Of a stretch of DNA of 64,000 bases, positions 44,340 through 52,238 are shown piece after piece. The notes under the pieces were generated by a model, which saw only the letters and a program-made list of their open reading frames with translations, made no database searches and had not been told where the DNA came from. Source of the DNA: an uncultured Bacteroidales bacterium (lineage in GTDB: Bacteria; Bacteroidota; Bacteroidia; Bacteroidales; P3); contig OMXC01000001.1 of NCBI GenBank assembly GCA_900314925.1, positions 56,550 to 120,549 on the forward strand. Direction: 5' to 3'. The translations under genes and the position numbers were made by a program. Position 1 is the stretch's first letter, and every line of letters starts with the position of its first letter.

Positions 44340-44809
44340 TCTGTCACTTTCTTTAGCAAGCTTGGATGTATATATGCTGTTGCTACAGCCACCACGCCGT
44401 TGATGCTGACAATCAGGCGTCGGTCTCGTTTTATGCGTTTAATGTGCCCCTCGGCACCCTTGAACGGCCCACCGGTCACCACGACACGTTCGCCTACGTG
44501 GTATTCGGGTCTGTCGTCGCCGAGCAGCTGCAGCCCGTCGTGTCCGGCAGTGACCACAAAGCGGAACACATCCATCTCCCTGTCGGGTATTACCGCCGGC
44601 TGGCGGCTTCCCGGCTGCGTGTAGAGCCACACCTTGCCCCGTTTGCTGACCACGAACTTCAGCGTCTCGCTTTCTTCGCTGTGCAGGAAAAGCAACGACT
44701 TGGTCACTGTTGCCGGGGCGAAGAACTCCAGTCCGGCTTCTTTGCAGTCCTCTATGAGAGGCTGAAGTCTGTTGTAGTATACTTTAAGTGCGTACCAGTG
44801 CCTGTCCAT
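44336..44809 (-). CDS. upxY: UpxY-family transcription antiterminator (NusG-like)
   Basis: The 157-residue protein starts RHWYALKVYYNR (NGN domain) and has EYHVGERVVVTGGPFKGAEG (KOW motif, about 107-126) in its C-terminal domain. UpxY proteins act as operon-specific elongation factors that prevent premature termination in long Bacteroidetes capsule operons. It is the first gene of the 35-kb operon. ATG 44809 was chosen as the NGN domain begins there; an upstream in-frame extension would lie in the leader. No adjacent UpxZ-like repressor gene is present. Confidence 0.93.
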   Translation of the reverse strand: MDRHWYALKVYYNRLQPLIEDCKEAGLEFFAPATVTKSLLFLHSEESETLKFVVSKRGKVWLYTQPGSRQPAVIPDREMDVFRFVVTAGHDGLQLLGDDRPEYHVGERVVVTGGPFKGAEGHIKRIKRDRRLIVSINGVVAVATAYIHPSLLKKVTE

Positions 44810-44980
44810 GATATACAATTTCCCCTCTCCTCCAGGCATGTGTCTGGAGTCCTTCGGGGTTCGTCGGTATTTGTTTTCTTCCGGCACACGGGCGCTCCTA
44901 TCCCAGGAGCGTAGCCGCAACCCTTTGTTGCACAGCGGTTACTGTGTTTTCGACGTTGGCCGCTTATTGTTGCAAAGATA
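44810..44980 (-). promoter_or_regulatory. Promoter and untranslated leader of the polysaccharide operon
   Basis: TATCTTTG on the - strand (44980-44973) is a -7 box; no clear TTTG -33 box is seen. The leader is about 155 nt. It holds two short hairpins: a 7-bp stem with 5-nt loop (44893-44911, CGCTCCT/AGGAGCG) and a 6-bp stem (44830-44849, CTCCAG/CTGGAG). Capsule leaders of this type are where UpxY is loaded, so these hairpins are candidate recruitment or pause sites. Confidence 0.6.
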
Positions 44981-45020
44981 CACTTTTTTTTTAATTAAAT
45001 ATAAAAATGTGACATTTTGT

Positions 45021-45062
45021 AAAAAAAAGTGACGGCCTGCGGACATCCGCAGGCCGTCACTT
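45021..45062 (-). terminator. Rho-independent terminator of the M49 peptidase gene
   Basis: A perfect 17-bp stem (45027-45043 / 45046-45062) with a 2-nt loop is followed on the - strand by eight Us (45028-45021). It insulates the peptidase gene from the upxY promoter just downstream. Confidence 0.93.
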
Positions 45063-45076
45063 CTATGTTGGTTTTG

Positions 45077-46714
45077 TTACAGACCGAGCACTTTTGCACC
45101 CTGTTTGTAGACAATATCGCGCGGGATGTTGGCATCGCGGATGGCGTTGAGGTCGTTCTGGAGCTCTTCGCCGATCTTGCCGTTCTTGTCGCTGTAAGCC
45201 TTGGCGGCGGCCATGTCGCCCTCGCCCTCCATGGCTATAATCAGGGCTGCCCAGCTGCGGGCTGCCTCGCGGGCTTTGTCAACGTTGATGACGTATTTGC
45301 CCTGGCTGTCGCGTGTGAAGGCGCCATGCTCTTTGAAGTAGTTGTAGCACATGATGTTGGCCACGCCGTGAGCCTCTGTCGCACCGAAGCGGACACTGCG
45401 GAGGATGCCGGCGATGAAGGTGATGTAGTTCTGGTTCACTGTGGTGTTGGTGATCTCGCCGCGCTCTATGAGCTGCTCGGTGAGGAACAGGCCGCACACG
45501 TCGGCCTTGGCTTCCTCCCATGCGCTATACTGGGCGCCGAGGGCCTGGCGGCAGGGACCGCGGCCGGTGACGGTGTTCTTGATGCCCAGGCCGTGGGCCA
45601 CCTCGTGGTAGCAGGTGTTGCCGAAGAAGGCGTTGAAGGTCACGCTGTCAACCTGTTCGGGGCACACCATCAGGTTCGCTATTGGCACCATGATGTTGTC
45701 GAATTTGGCGCGCATGGCGTTCTTCAGCTGCAGGCGGCGGCTGCCTTTGGCCAGCTGCACGCGCTCGTCGTTGGGCAGGTTGATGGCTATGGTCTTCGAG
45801 CCCGCATTGCAGTCGCCGGCATAGTAGACCACGTCGTAGACGTTGATGTCGCAGTCGGTGCCGGGCACCTCTTTCTTGTACTTCTCGTCGCAGGGCAGCA
45901 GTTTCTGCATCTCAGGCAGCAGGGCGGCGAACTTGCTCAGGTCGTTGCTCCACTGTTCGTCCTTGACGAGCACGAAGGCCTCGTGCGAGCACTTCAGGCC
46001 GTGCAGGGCATCGTCGTAGTTTTCGATGGGGCCGACCACGAAGTCCAGCTTGCTGTCTTTCATGTCCATCCACACCATGTCGCTCTCAAAGTAGTCGTCG
46101 GTGCGGAAGGCCTCGCGGCGTGCCTCGAGGTATTTCTTCAGGCCGGCGTTGTCGGCCAGCGCGATGGCTTTTTCGAGCAGGCTGTCAACCTTGGCCAGCT
46201 CTTTCTCGTAGGCTTTGTGGTAGGGCAGTACGTAGAGCTTGCCCTCGGCGTCGCGGCGTATGACGCTGTACTGGCTCTCCTTCTGCGGGTCGTTCAGTGA
46301 TTCATACTCCTCGGGGGTCATGTCCACGGGGTAGAAGTTGGCGCCCAGCGGACGCTCGCCGTAGCCGGGCACGAAGGGTTTCTCGCTGTCGAGGCGGTCC
46401 CAGGCGCCGTATTGGATGTTGGCGAAAGCACGCACGGCGGGGTCGGCCAGGGTGTCGAGGCTGGCGCGGTTCTCATAGCCGAAATACTCATCCCAGTAGA
46501 TCTCGTCCATCACGTCGCCAATCTCGATGAAGATTTTGAGGATTTCCTTCTCGTTTTCAGAGAGGTTGGCGATGAGGTCCGACGTCAATTCAAACTCGGC
46601 GTACTCGGCCACTTTTTGTTCAATTTCCGTCATCGGCTCGGCTGCTTTCTTGCCTTTGCAGCCCACCGCGGCAAGCATTGTCAGTGCCATGGTGCAAATC
46701 ATTAACTTTTTCAT
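45077..46714 (-). CDS. M49-family metallopeptidase lipoprotein (dipeptidyl peptidase III-like)
   Basis: The 545-residue protein has a lipoprotein signal (CTMALTMLAAVG-Cys). The zinc motif is HEVAH (H370, E371, H374), with the distal EEAKAD motif (about 408-413). Family M49 usually has HExxGH; this one has the shorter HExxH, as in several Bacteroidetes M49 proteins. It would remove dipeptides from peptides in the periplasm or at the outer membrane. ATG 46714 fits the lipoprotein signal. Confidence 0.86.
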   Translation of the reverse strand: MKKLMICTMALTMLAAVGCKGKKAAEPMTEIEQKVAEYAEFELTSDLIANLSENEKEILKIFIEIGDVMDEIYWDEYFGYENRASLDTLADPAVRAFANIQYGAWDRLDSEKPFVPGYGERPLGANFYPVDMTPEEYESLNDPQKESQYSVIRRDAEGKLYVLPYHKAYEKELAKVDSLLEKAIALADNAGLKKYLEARREAFRTDDYFESDMVWMDMKDSKLDFVVGPIENYDDALHGLKCSHEAFVLVKDEQWSNDLSKFAALLPEMQKLLPCDEKYKKEVPGTDCDINVYDVVYYAGDCNAGSKTIAINLPNDERVQLAKGSRRLQLKNAMRAKFDNIMVPIANLMVCPEQVDSVTFNAFFGNTCYHEVAHGLGIKNTVTGRGPCRQALGAQYSAWEEAKADVCGLFLTEQLIERGEITNTTVNQNYITFIAGILRSVRFGATEAHGVANIMCYNYFKEHGAFTRDSQGKYVINVDKAREAARSWAALIIAMEGEGDMAAAKAYSDKNGKIGEELQNDLNAIRDANIPRDIVYKQGAKVLGL

Positions 46715-46756
46715 TATTAATACTTTTTGATGTTGTATGCTTTTTGTTTCAGGGGA

Positions 46757-46787
46757 CAAAGATACATTTTTTTTGTCACATCGGAAA
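46757..46787 (-). promoter_or_regulatory. Promoter of the M49 peptidase gene
   Basis: On the - strand, TTTC (46787-46784) and 19 nt later TATCTTTG (46764-46757) fit the Bacteroidetes consensus with one mismatch in the -33 box. It overlaps the divergent tRNA promoter, so the two may interfere. Confidence 0.65.
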
Positions 46788-46802
46788 AAAGTAGTACTTT
46801 TG
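46772..46802 (+). promoter_or_regulatory. Promoter of tRNA-Ser
   Basis: TTTG (46772-46775), exactly 19 nt, then TACTTTTG (46795-46802). This is a full match to the Bacteroidetes consensus, about 30 nt before the tRNA. Confidence 0.85.
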
Positions 46803-46832
46803 CACCCGATTTCTCAAACGAAAATCATCCAT

Positions 46833-46920
46833 GGAAAGGTGCTCGAGTGGTTGAAGAGGCCCGCCTGGAAAGCGAGTAAGCGTTAACAGCGCTTCAAGGG
46901 TTCGAATCCCTTCCTTTCCG
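46833..46920 (+). tRNA. tRNA-Ser (anticodon GGA)
   Basis: The 88-nt class II tRNA has acceptor stem GGAAAGG / CCTTTCC with discriminator G at 46920, anticodon loop CTGGAAA giving GGA (reads UCC and UCU), a long variable arm typical of serine tRNA, and the T-loop GGTTCGAATCC. The CCA end is not encoded. Confidence 0.96.
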
Positions 46921-46932
46921 CTCAATGAAGAA

Positions 46933-46964
46933 GGATGGAACCGACACGCGGTTCCATCCTTTTT
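46933..46964. terminator. Terminator after tRNA-Ser, shared with kamC
   Basis: A GC-rich stem, GGATGGAACCG / CGGTTCCATCC with a short loop (46933-46959), is followed by T5. It lies between the tRNA and the convergent kamC stop at 46968. Confidence 0.88.
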
Positions 46965-46967
46965 CGT

Positions 46968-48356
46968 TTATCTGCCGAGGTGGCGCCGTGCCGCGTCGAG
47001 CAGGGCCGCGTCGCAGCCCAGGATGGCGGCTATGCGCAGGGCCTCGTGTGGCACTTCGTCCGAGGTGTCCTCCTGCAGCGAGTAGTCTATGAAGCGGTTT
47101 ATGTTCTGCGGGTTGAGCGGCAGGTCGCTCATGCCCTCCACGAAGCCTTTCACGCGCAGCCGGCGGCAGCTGTTGCCCAGGCCGCTGTAGTGGGTGGTGA
47201 CGAGTGTCACCGACGGCAGCCCTTCGAGCATCTCCACGATGGCCTGCACCAGCGCCTTACCCTCCACGGGGTTGGTGGTGCGGGCCGGTTCGTCGATGAG
47301 CACCAGCAGGTTGCGCTGGCGGCAGTCTGCCACGATGGAGCTTATCTTGGTGATCTCCGAGGCGTAGCTCGAGAGGCCGTTCATCTCGTCCTGGTCGTCG
47401 CCTATCGAGGCGCTGACACCGTCCACGAGCATCAGCGTCGCCTTCGCGGCGGGCACGAACATGCCGCATTGCGCCATCGTCTGTGCCGTGGCCACGCTCT
47501 TCAGCAGCACCGTCTTGCCGGCCATGTTGGCGCCGGTGATGAGGCACACGCCGTGCCCCAGCGTGATGTCGACGGGCTGGTAGCGCATGCCCATGCTCTC
47601 GTTGCGCTGCTTCAGGCGCGGGTTTACGAGGGCTTCGTAGGCTGTCTGCCCGCCTATCGACGGGCGCGTCAGGTTCCAGTCTATGGCCAGCTCGGCCTTG
47701 GCGAGCAGCACGTCGGCGTAGGCCAGCTGGTTGAGGGCGTCGTTCAGCGTGTCGCACCACTGCGTCAGCTCGTCGGAGAGGCGCAGGCACACTTCGGCCT
47801 GTATGTCGTTCTGCAGGGCCAGCAGCTCGCTTATACGTGCCGGGTCGCCGCCGGCGGTCTGCAGCGCGCTGAGCTCGCGGCGCAGCGGCGCCAGTCGCGG
47901 GTCGTAGCTGTCGTAGACATAGAAGTTGGCTATGCCCGTGCGGTCGGGGTCCAGCAGGTCGAACACCTCGTCGGTGCAAGGCAGCGGCAGCATCTCCGCA
48001 AGTCCAAGGCCCTCGATGGCACCCTTGGCCGTGCGGGTCAGCTGGGCGAGGTTCTTCACCTCGAAGAGCTCCACCTCGTTGAGCGGCGTGTGCGCCGCCA
48101 GCGATGCCAGGGTGCCGTGCAGGTCGTGCAGGCACATCAGGCAGTGGCGCAGGTCTATATATTGTTTCTTATACTTATATTCTTTCACGGCGTCGATGGC
48201 CTTTTCCGTGCGGTTCCATTCGGCCTCGAGCCACGCGGCGTCGGTGCTGAACGCGGTGTCGAGCATGGCGCGGCGGCCGGCGGCCGACATCAGCTCCATG
48301 TTGTCCACAACATACTGGAAGCCGGCGTCCTGTTTCAGTATTTCCTTTATCTTCAT
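46968..48356 (-). CDS. kamC: MutS-like ATPase, KamC homologue (lysine 5,6-aminomutase reactivase)
   Basis: The 462-residue protein has a MutS-family ATPase core: Walker A ITGANMAGKTVLLKS (about 273-287), SSIVADCRQRNLLVLIDEPARTTNP spanning Walker B (LVLIDEP), and a TTHYSGL switch. It lacks the DNA-binding domains of true MutS. KamC with KamB reactivates the B12-dependent lysine 5,6-aminomutase of lysine fermentation, and the kamB-like gene is just upstream. ATG 48356 was chosen since the frame upstream runs into kamB. No other lysine-degradation gene is in this window. Confidence 0.82.
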   Translation of the reverse strand: MKIKEILKQDAGFQYVVDNMELMSAAGRRAMLDTAFSTDAAWLEAEWNRTEKAIDAVKEYKYKKQYIDLRHCLMCLHDLHGTLASLAAHTPLNEVELFEVKNLAQLTRTAKGAIEGLGLAEMLPLPCTDEVFDLLDPDRTGIANFYVYDSYDPRLAPLRRELSALQTAGGDPARISELLALQNDIQAEVCLRLSDELTQWCDTLNDALNQLAYADVLLAKAELAIDWNLTRPSIGGQTAYEALVNPRLKQRNESMGMRYQPVDITLGHGVCLITGANMAGKTVLLKSVATAQTMAQCGMFVPAAKATLMLVDGVSASIGDDQDEMNGLSSYASEITKISSIVADCRQRNLLVLIDEPARTTNPVEGKALVQAIVEMLEGLPSVTLVTTHYSGLGNSCRRLRVKGFVEGMSDLPLNPQNINRFIDYSLQEDTSDEVPHEALRIAAILGCDAALLDAARRHLGR

Positions 48357-48361
48357 TTTTT

Positions 48362-48395
48362 CAATAACCAATAACCTGTAACCAATAACCGTTAG
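48362..48395. repeat. 7-nt-register repeat between kamB and kamC
   Basis: CAATAAC at 48362, 48369 and 48383, with CTGTAAC at 48376 and CGTTAG at 48390: five units, 7 nt apart. It fills the whole spacer between the two genes and runs into the kamB stop codon. Confidence 0.82.
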
Positions 48396-49393
48396 ATCTT
48401 CATCACGTCGTACACCGGGGTCTGCAGGGCCTCGCTGAGGGCGTCGCAGGCGCTGCGGCTGTCGAGCAGGAAGCCCTGCGGCGACGTGGGGTTGAGCGTC
48501 ACGGCGATGAGCTTGGAGCGTTGCAGCACCAGCATCCGGTTCCCCTTGCGGGTGAAGTCGTTGTAGGCTTCCGGGGTGATGAACAGCTTGGTGAAGTCGC
48601 GCGCCACCAGCGTGATGTCGCTGGCCAGCGGCGTGAGTGTCTTGAGCAGGCGGTCGCTCACGGCCCCCGAGGCGAAGAGGGTGTGGCCGAAGCGCAGCAG
48701 GTCCTTGCCGGCGCTGCCGATGAGGAACACCGACGCTATGCCGAGGTCGTGCGGCCGGCCCTCGTCGTCGACGCCCCACAGGCCGTTCTCCACGGGACCC
48801 AGCGCCTCGCGCAGGGCGGGGGAGACCTCGTCGAGGCATATCATGCTGTGCAGGAAGCGCGTCTTGGCAACGAGTTGCTTAAGGTTGGCCGACACGGCGG
48901 CGCCGGTGGCCAGCACCATGCAGTCGGTCACCGTGGGCGACGCCAGGCTGAGGCGCGACAGGGCTCCGTCGACAATCGACAGGCGGCAGCCCGCCGCTTC
49001 CAGCTGGCGCATCTGGCTGCGCAGCACGCCCGTCGTGGCGGCGCCGCTGAGCAGCACCTTGCCGCGCACCAGCACGCGGGCCGTCACCAGCGGCCCCAGC
49101 GCCGTCCGCCGGCTGTCGACGTGCTCTATCACCGACACAGCCTGCCGCTTCATGTAGTGCTGCTCCGAGGTGATGAACCGCGAGCCCTCGTAGATGGTCA
49201 CCTCGGGCTTGGCGGTGGCGAACACGCTGTCCACCTGCTCGCCGTCCACTCCGATTGACGTCACGCCCACAGGCACATGCATCTCGTTGAGCCGTCGCAG
49301 TATGTAGTTGAGGCACACGGTCTTGCCGGTGTTCTTCTCGAGCCCCACTATCGACAGGCTGCGGTGTTTCAGTATCTCTTCTACGAATGGCAT
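48392..49393 (-). CDS. kamB: P-loop protein, KamB homologue (lysine 5,6-aminomutase reactivase)
   Basis: The 333-residue protein begins MPFVEEILKHRSLSIVGLEK and has the Walker A-like GLEKNTGKT (residues 17-25). The KamB family starts the same way. With KamC it forms the ATP-dependent machine that swaps damaged B12 in lysine 5,6-aminomutase. The rest has no catalytic motif known to me. It is 10 nt downstream of the hypothetical protein gene at 49404-50141 and shares that gene's promoter. Confidence 0.78.
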   Translation of the reverse strand: MPFVEEILKHRSLSIVGLEKNTGKTVCLNYILRRLNEMHVPVGVTSIGVDGEQVDSVFATAKPEVTIYEGSRFITSEQHYMKRQAVSVIEHVDSRRTALGPLVTARVLVRGKVLLSGAATTGVLRSQMRQLEAAGCRLSIVDGALSRLSLASPTVTDCMVLATGAAVSANLKQLVAKTRFLHSMICLDEVSPALREALGPVENGLWGVDDEGRPHDLGIASVFLIGSAGKDLLRFGHTLFASGAVSDRLLKTLTPLASDITLVARDFTKLFITPEAYNDFTRKGNRMLVLQRSKLIAVTLNPTSPQGFLLDSRSACDALSEALQTPVYDVMKI

Positions 49394-49403
49394 CTCTTTG
49401 CTT

Positions 49404-50141
49404 TTATTCCGTCAGTCCGCCGTAGCTCTCGGCGCTTGCAGTCAAGGCCTCTTCGGTGGCGAAAGACTCCCATTGGCGGCAGCGCGTCACCGCCGTCTGG
49501 CTCGAGCAGCGGTCGCCGTTGATGCGCACCAGGGCCCACCCCAGGTCGTCGTTGGCGAAGAGGCTGCCCGTCAGCGCCAGGCAGTCGCCCTGATGCACAA
49601 CGCGGTATGTTAGGCCGCCGATGGACCCTTCGCCCGAGCGTGGCACCTCGGCGCAGCGTACACGCACCTGCGGCGCGCCGCCCTCGCTGGCCTGCTGCAG
49701 CATGTAGAGCCGCAGCTCCTCATGGCGTTCCATCTCCGTCACTTTCAGGTTGGTGAGCAGCGCCGGCGTGCCGTCAGCCTCGCCCAGATGCTGTCTCATC
49801 GAGGGCAGTGTGCCGCTGCTCACCGGCATGCCGGGCAGCAGCAGCGTGGCCGTCGCGAGGGCCCCTGTGCGCGGCGTGAACACCGCCGGCAGGGCGCTCG
49901 CCAGCTTGCAGAAACCGCCGTAGCCGCTGTCGAAATGCTGCTCGGCCTGCTTCAGCGCACGCCACAGCGCCGTGGTGTGCTTCATGCGCTGCCGCGCCAC
50001 AAACTGGCCGCGGCTGTTGCTGCGCGGCTGGTTGCTGTGCGCCACGCGCACCACGGTGTGTCCCTTGCGGGTGTAGAAGGTCACCCCCGCAGCCCTCACG
50101 CTGCCGTTCACCAGCAGCCCTGCCATCTTTTCCTTTGTCAT
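49404..50141 (-). CDS. Hypothetical protein, possibly DUF6266-like
   Basis: The 245-residue protein is not recognised with confidence. It has no signal peptide or membrane helix. The N-terminal pattern (GSVRAAGVTFYTRKGHTVVRV, then QPRSNSRGQFVARQRM) resembles that of DUF6266-like Bacteroidetes proteins: a Gly-x-x-G, a Trp or Tyr strand, then an R-rich turn followed by a Q-x-x-R helix. It heads the operon with kamB and kamC, though a link to lysine fermentation is not evident. Confidence 0.55.
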   Translation of the reverse strand: MTKEKMAGLLVNGSVRAAGVTFYTRKGHTVVRVAHSNQPRSNSRGQFVARQRMKHTTALWRALKQAEQHFDSGYGGFCKLASALPAVFTPRTGALATATLLLPGMPVSSGTLPSMRQHLGEADGTPALLTNLKVTEMERHEELRLYMLQQASEGGAPQVRVRCAEVPRSGEGSIGGLTYRVVHQGDCLALTGSLFANDDLGWALVRINGDRCSSQTAVTRCRQWESFATEEALTASAESYGGLTE

Positions 50142-50200
50142 AATATTGTCGTCTTATGTTAATTTAGTTTAATTTCACTCCTGTTTTCACCCGCTTCCCT

Positions 50201-50314
50201 ACGGAGCCCCTTCGGCATTTCTACGGTATTTCTACGGTATTTCTACGGTTGTTTTACGGTTTTTAGCGTAGAAATGGCGTAGAAATACCGTAGAAATGCC
50301 GTGGCGAATCCGTG
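50201..50314. repeat. 11-nt-register palindromic repeat in the kamBC operon leader
   Basis: NCGG anchors fall at 50201, 50212, 50223, 50234, 50245 and 50256, and CGT[AG] at 50267, 50278, 50289, 50300 and 50311, all 11 nt apart. The two halves are inverted (ATTTCTACGG units facing CCGTAGAAAT units), giving a long stem with a short loop near 50256-50266. It lies between the promoter at 50371-50402 and the first start codon. Confidence 0.88.
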
Positions 50315-50370
50315 GGAACACGGTGCAGCATAGTGTGTTAGCACACCGGGCGGCTCTTTCGCCGCCGATG

Positions 50371-50402
50371 CAAATATAAACAATAAAAATGGAACGTGCA
50401 AA
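50371..50402 (-). promoter_or_regulatory. Promoter of the hypothetical-kamB-kamC operon
   Basis: On the - strand, TTTG (50402-50399), 20 nt, then TATATTTG (50378-50371). Transcription would start near 50364, giving a leader of about 220 nt that contains the palindromic 11-nt array. Confidence 0.75.
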
Positions 50403-50410
50403 AAAAAGTG

Positions 50411-50635
50411 TCAGGGGACGGGGTCGTAGCCCGAACCGCCGAAGGGGTGGCAGCGAAGGATGCGCTTCAGGGCGAGCCAGCCGCCGCGGAAGGGGCCGTA
50501 CTTCCTGATGGCTTCCTGCGCATACTGCGAGCAGGTGGGCGTGAAGCGGCAGGCCGGCGGCGTCAGCGGCGAGATGAAGGAGCGGTAGAAGGCTATCAGC
50601 GTGAGCATCAGCCACGACAGGGGTTTGAACTTCAT
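50411..50635 (-). CDS. yidD: Membrane protein insertion efficiency factor
   Basis: The 74-residue protein has the YidD signature: [20 protein letters not shown] split near 16-35, and a late [13 protein letters not shown]. It aids YidC-dependent insertion of inner-membrane proteins. It overlaps rnpA as ATGA, as in many bacteria where rnpA and yidD are paired. The start follows the family length. Confidence 0.95.
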   Translation of the reverse strand: MKFKPLSWLMLTLIAFYRSFISPLTPPACRFTPTCSQYAQEAIRKYGPFRGGWLALKRILRCHPFGGSGYDPVP

Positions 50636-51015
50636 AGCGTGGCGGCGATGTCGTGCTCCAGCGCCGCCATGAGCTTGTCGGCTTTGCGGCTGAGCTGTTC
50701 GTAGGTCATTATTTCGTTGTGGACGTAGACCAGCGAGAGGGCTATGCAGAGGTTGTGCTGCTGCAGGAAGTCGTAAAGGGCTGGTTTGCGGCGCCGCCAG
50801 CACTCGCGTGTAAGGCGGCGTACGCGGTTGCGGTCGACGGCGTGGTGGAACCTGCGTTTGGGGGCCACGATCATCACCTGGCATGGGGCGGGGCCGTCGG
50901 TGGCTATCCACTGCACACTGAAAGGGTATGCCATGAGGCGGTGCCCCTCGGCGTAGAGCCTGTCTATGAGCTTGCGGCTGCACAGGCGTTCCTCTTTGCC
51001 AAAAGTGCAGGGCAT
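50632..51015 (-). CDS. rnpA: Ribonuclease P protein component
   Basis: The 127-residue protein has [15 protein letters not shown] at the N-terminus, [21 protein letters not shown] (the RNR-x-x-R signature, about 51-71) and the typical C-terminal helix. It binds the RNase P RNA and helps mature tRNA 5' ends. ATG 51015 shares its A with the hemD stop (TGATG); a GTG one codon upstream is possible. Confidence 0.95.
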   Translation of the reverse strand: MPCTFGKEERLCSRKLIDRLYAEGHRLMAYPFSVQWIATDGPAPCQVMIVAPKRRFHHAVDRNRVRRLTRECWRRRKPALYDFLQQHNLCIALSLVYVHNEIMTYEQLSRKADKLMAALEHDIAATL

Positions 51016-52211
51016 CACTTCTTCTTGGTGGCGGTGGCTTTCGCTGTGGGCTTGGTGGCGGGCTTGGCTGCGGGTTTCGCCGTGGCTTTGGCGGCGGGTT
51101 TCGCCGGTGCCTTTGCCGGTGCCTTTGCCGTGGTCTTCGCCGCTGTCTTGGCGGGGGCCTTTTCCGTGGCTTTGGCGGCCGGTTTGGCGGGGGCTTTGGC
51201 CTTGGCGGGGGCATCGCTGGCGGCTTTCTCGGTGGCTGCCTGCTGCACGTTCTCGGCTTCGCGGGCTGCGGCTTCCTTGGCGGCCTTCTCGGCGGCGCGG
51301 GCGGCGCGGCGGGCAGCGGCCTGGGCTTTCTTCTCCTCCATGCGCTGCTTGTAGATCTCCTTGTTGGCGATGACGGGTTTGCTGCGCTTGGCGGTGCTGG
51401 TGGCTATGGTGTTGCGCACTCCGTGCTTGCTGCCGTCGCCCTTGGTGGTGACGACGCTCTCCTGGGCTTTGCCGAGGATGTAGTTCTCTATGGCCATGGC
51501 CATGGAGGGCGACGACTGGGTGGGCGCCGCTATGTTGAGCTTGATGCCGTTCTCCTTGAGGGCGGCGTGCGTGGAGGTGCCGAAGGCGGCTATCAGCACG
51601 TTGTGCTCCTTGATGTCGGGGAAGTTCTTGACGAGGCTGCGCACGCCGATGGGCGAGAAGAGCGCTATGGCGTCGAAGCTGTCTATGTCGAGGTGCTTGA
51701 GGTCGCGGGGCTTGGAGGTGTACATGGGGGCCTTGGTGTATTTGAACTTGGCCTTGTCGAGCGCCTTGGTGTACTCGGTCTGCCGTTCGTCGGAGCAGGG
51801 GAAGAGGAACTTCTCGTCGCGGTGCTTGCCCATGACCTCGAGGAGGTCGGAGAAATACTGGGCGCCGAAGAACACTTTGCGCTTGCGGTACTGTATGAAG
51901 TTCTGCAGGTAGAGGGCTATGGCTTCGGTGGAGCAGAAGTACTTCATGTTTTCGCTCACAGTCTCGCGGAGCTCCTTGAGCATGCGGAAGAAGTGCTCTA
52001 TGGAGTTTTTGCTGTTGAAGATGACGGCGGTGTAGTCGCTGATGTGTATGCGTGTCTTGCGGAAATCGGAGGCCGGGATACCTACTACCTCGAAAAATTT
52101 GTAAAAGGTGATGTCGACATTGTGCTTGTGCACTAAATTGCGGTAGGGCGATTTCTCCAAATCGGCGGGTGCGGGTTGCGAAATGAGGAGTTTTTTAATT
52201 TTTGTGCTCAT
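51015..52211 (-). CDS. hemD: Uroporphyrinogen-III synthase with a long Ala/Lys/Pro-rich tail
   Basis: The 398-residue protein's first 255 residues match the Bacteroidetes HemD type ([18 protein letters not shown], then [14 protein letters not shown], and a C-terminal [18 protein letters not shown] block). HemD closes the tetrapyrrole ring in heme and B12 synthesis. The remaining 140 or so residues are low-complexity, basic and built of AKAP/PAAKA units like a histone H1 tail. This is about one and a half times the usual length. The DUF4271 gene upstream is its standard partner in this phylum. Confidence 0.88.
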   Translation of the reverse strand: MSTKIKKLLISQPAPADLEKSPYRNLVHKHNVDITFYKFFEVVGIPASDFRKTRIHISDYTAVIFNSKNSIEHFFRMLKELRETVSENMKYFCSTEAIALYLQNFIQYRKRKVFFGAQYFSDLLEVMGKHRDEKFLFPCSDERQTEYTKALDKAKFKYTKAPMYTSKPRDLKHLDIDSFDAIALFSPIGVRSLVKNFPDIKEHNVLIAAFGTSTHAALKENGIKLNIAAPTQSSPSMAMAIENYILGKAQESVVTTKGDGSKHGVRNTIATSTAKRSKPVIANKEIYKQRMEEKKAQAAARRAARAAEKAAKEAAAREAENVQQAATEKAASDAPAKAKAPAKPAAKATEKAPAKTAAKTTAKAPAKAPAKPAAKATAKPAAKPATKPTAKATATKKK

Positions 52212-52238
52212 ATTTTTGTATTGACTCAACTGTCTGTA

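Noticed and set aside
44336..44809. The general elongation factor NusG
   Set aside because: It heads a capsule-type operon and starts with the UpxY-type N-terminus; housekeeping NusG lies with secE and ribosomal genes.
44908..44918. An ops-like element in the upxY leader
   Set aside because: The match is on the opposite strand or needs a gap, so it cannot be counted as an ops site.
46968..48356. A DNA mismatch repair MutS protein
   Set aside because: It is half the length of MutS, lacks the mismatch-binding and connector domains, and sits next to a KamB-like gene.
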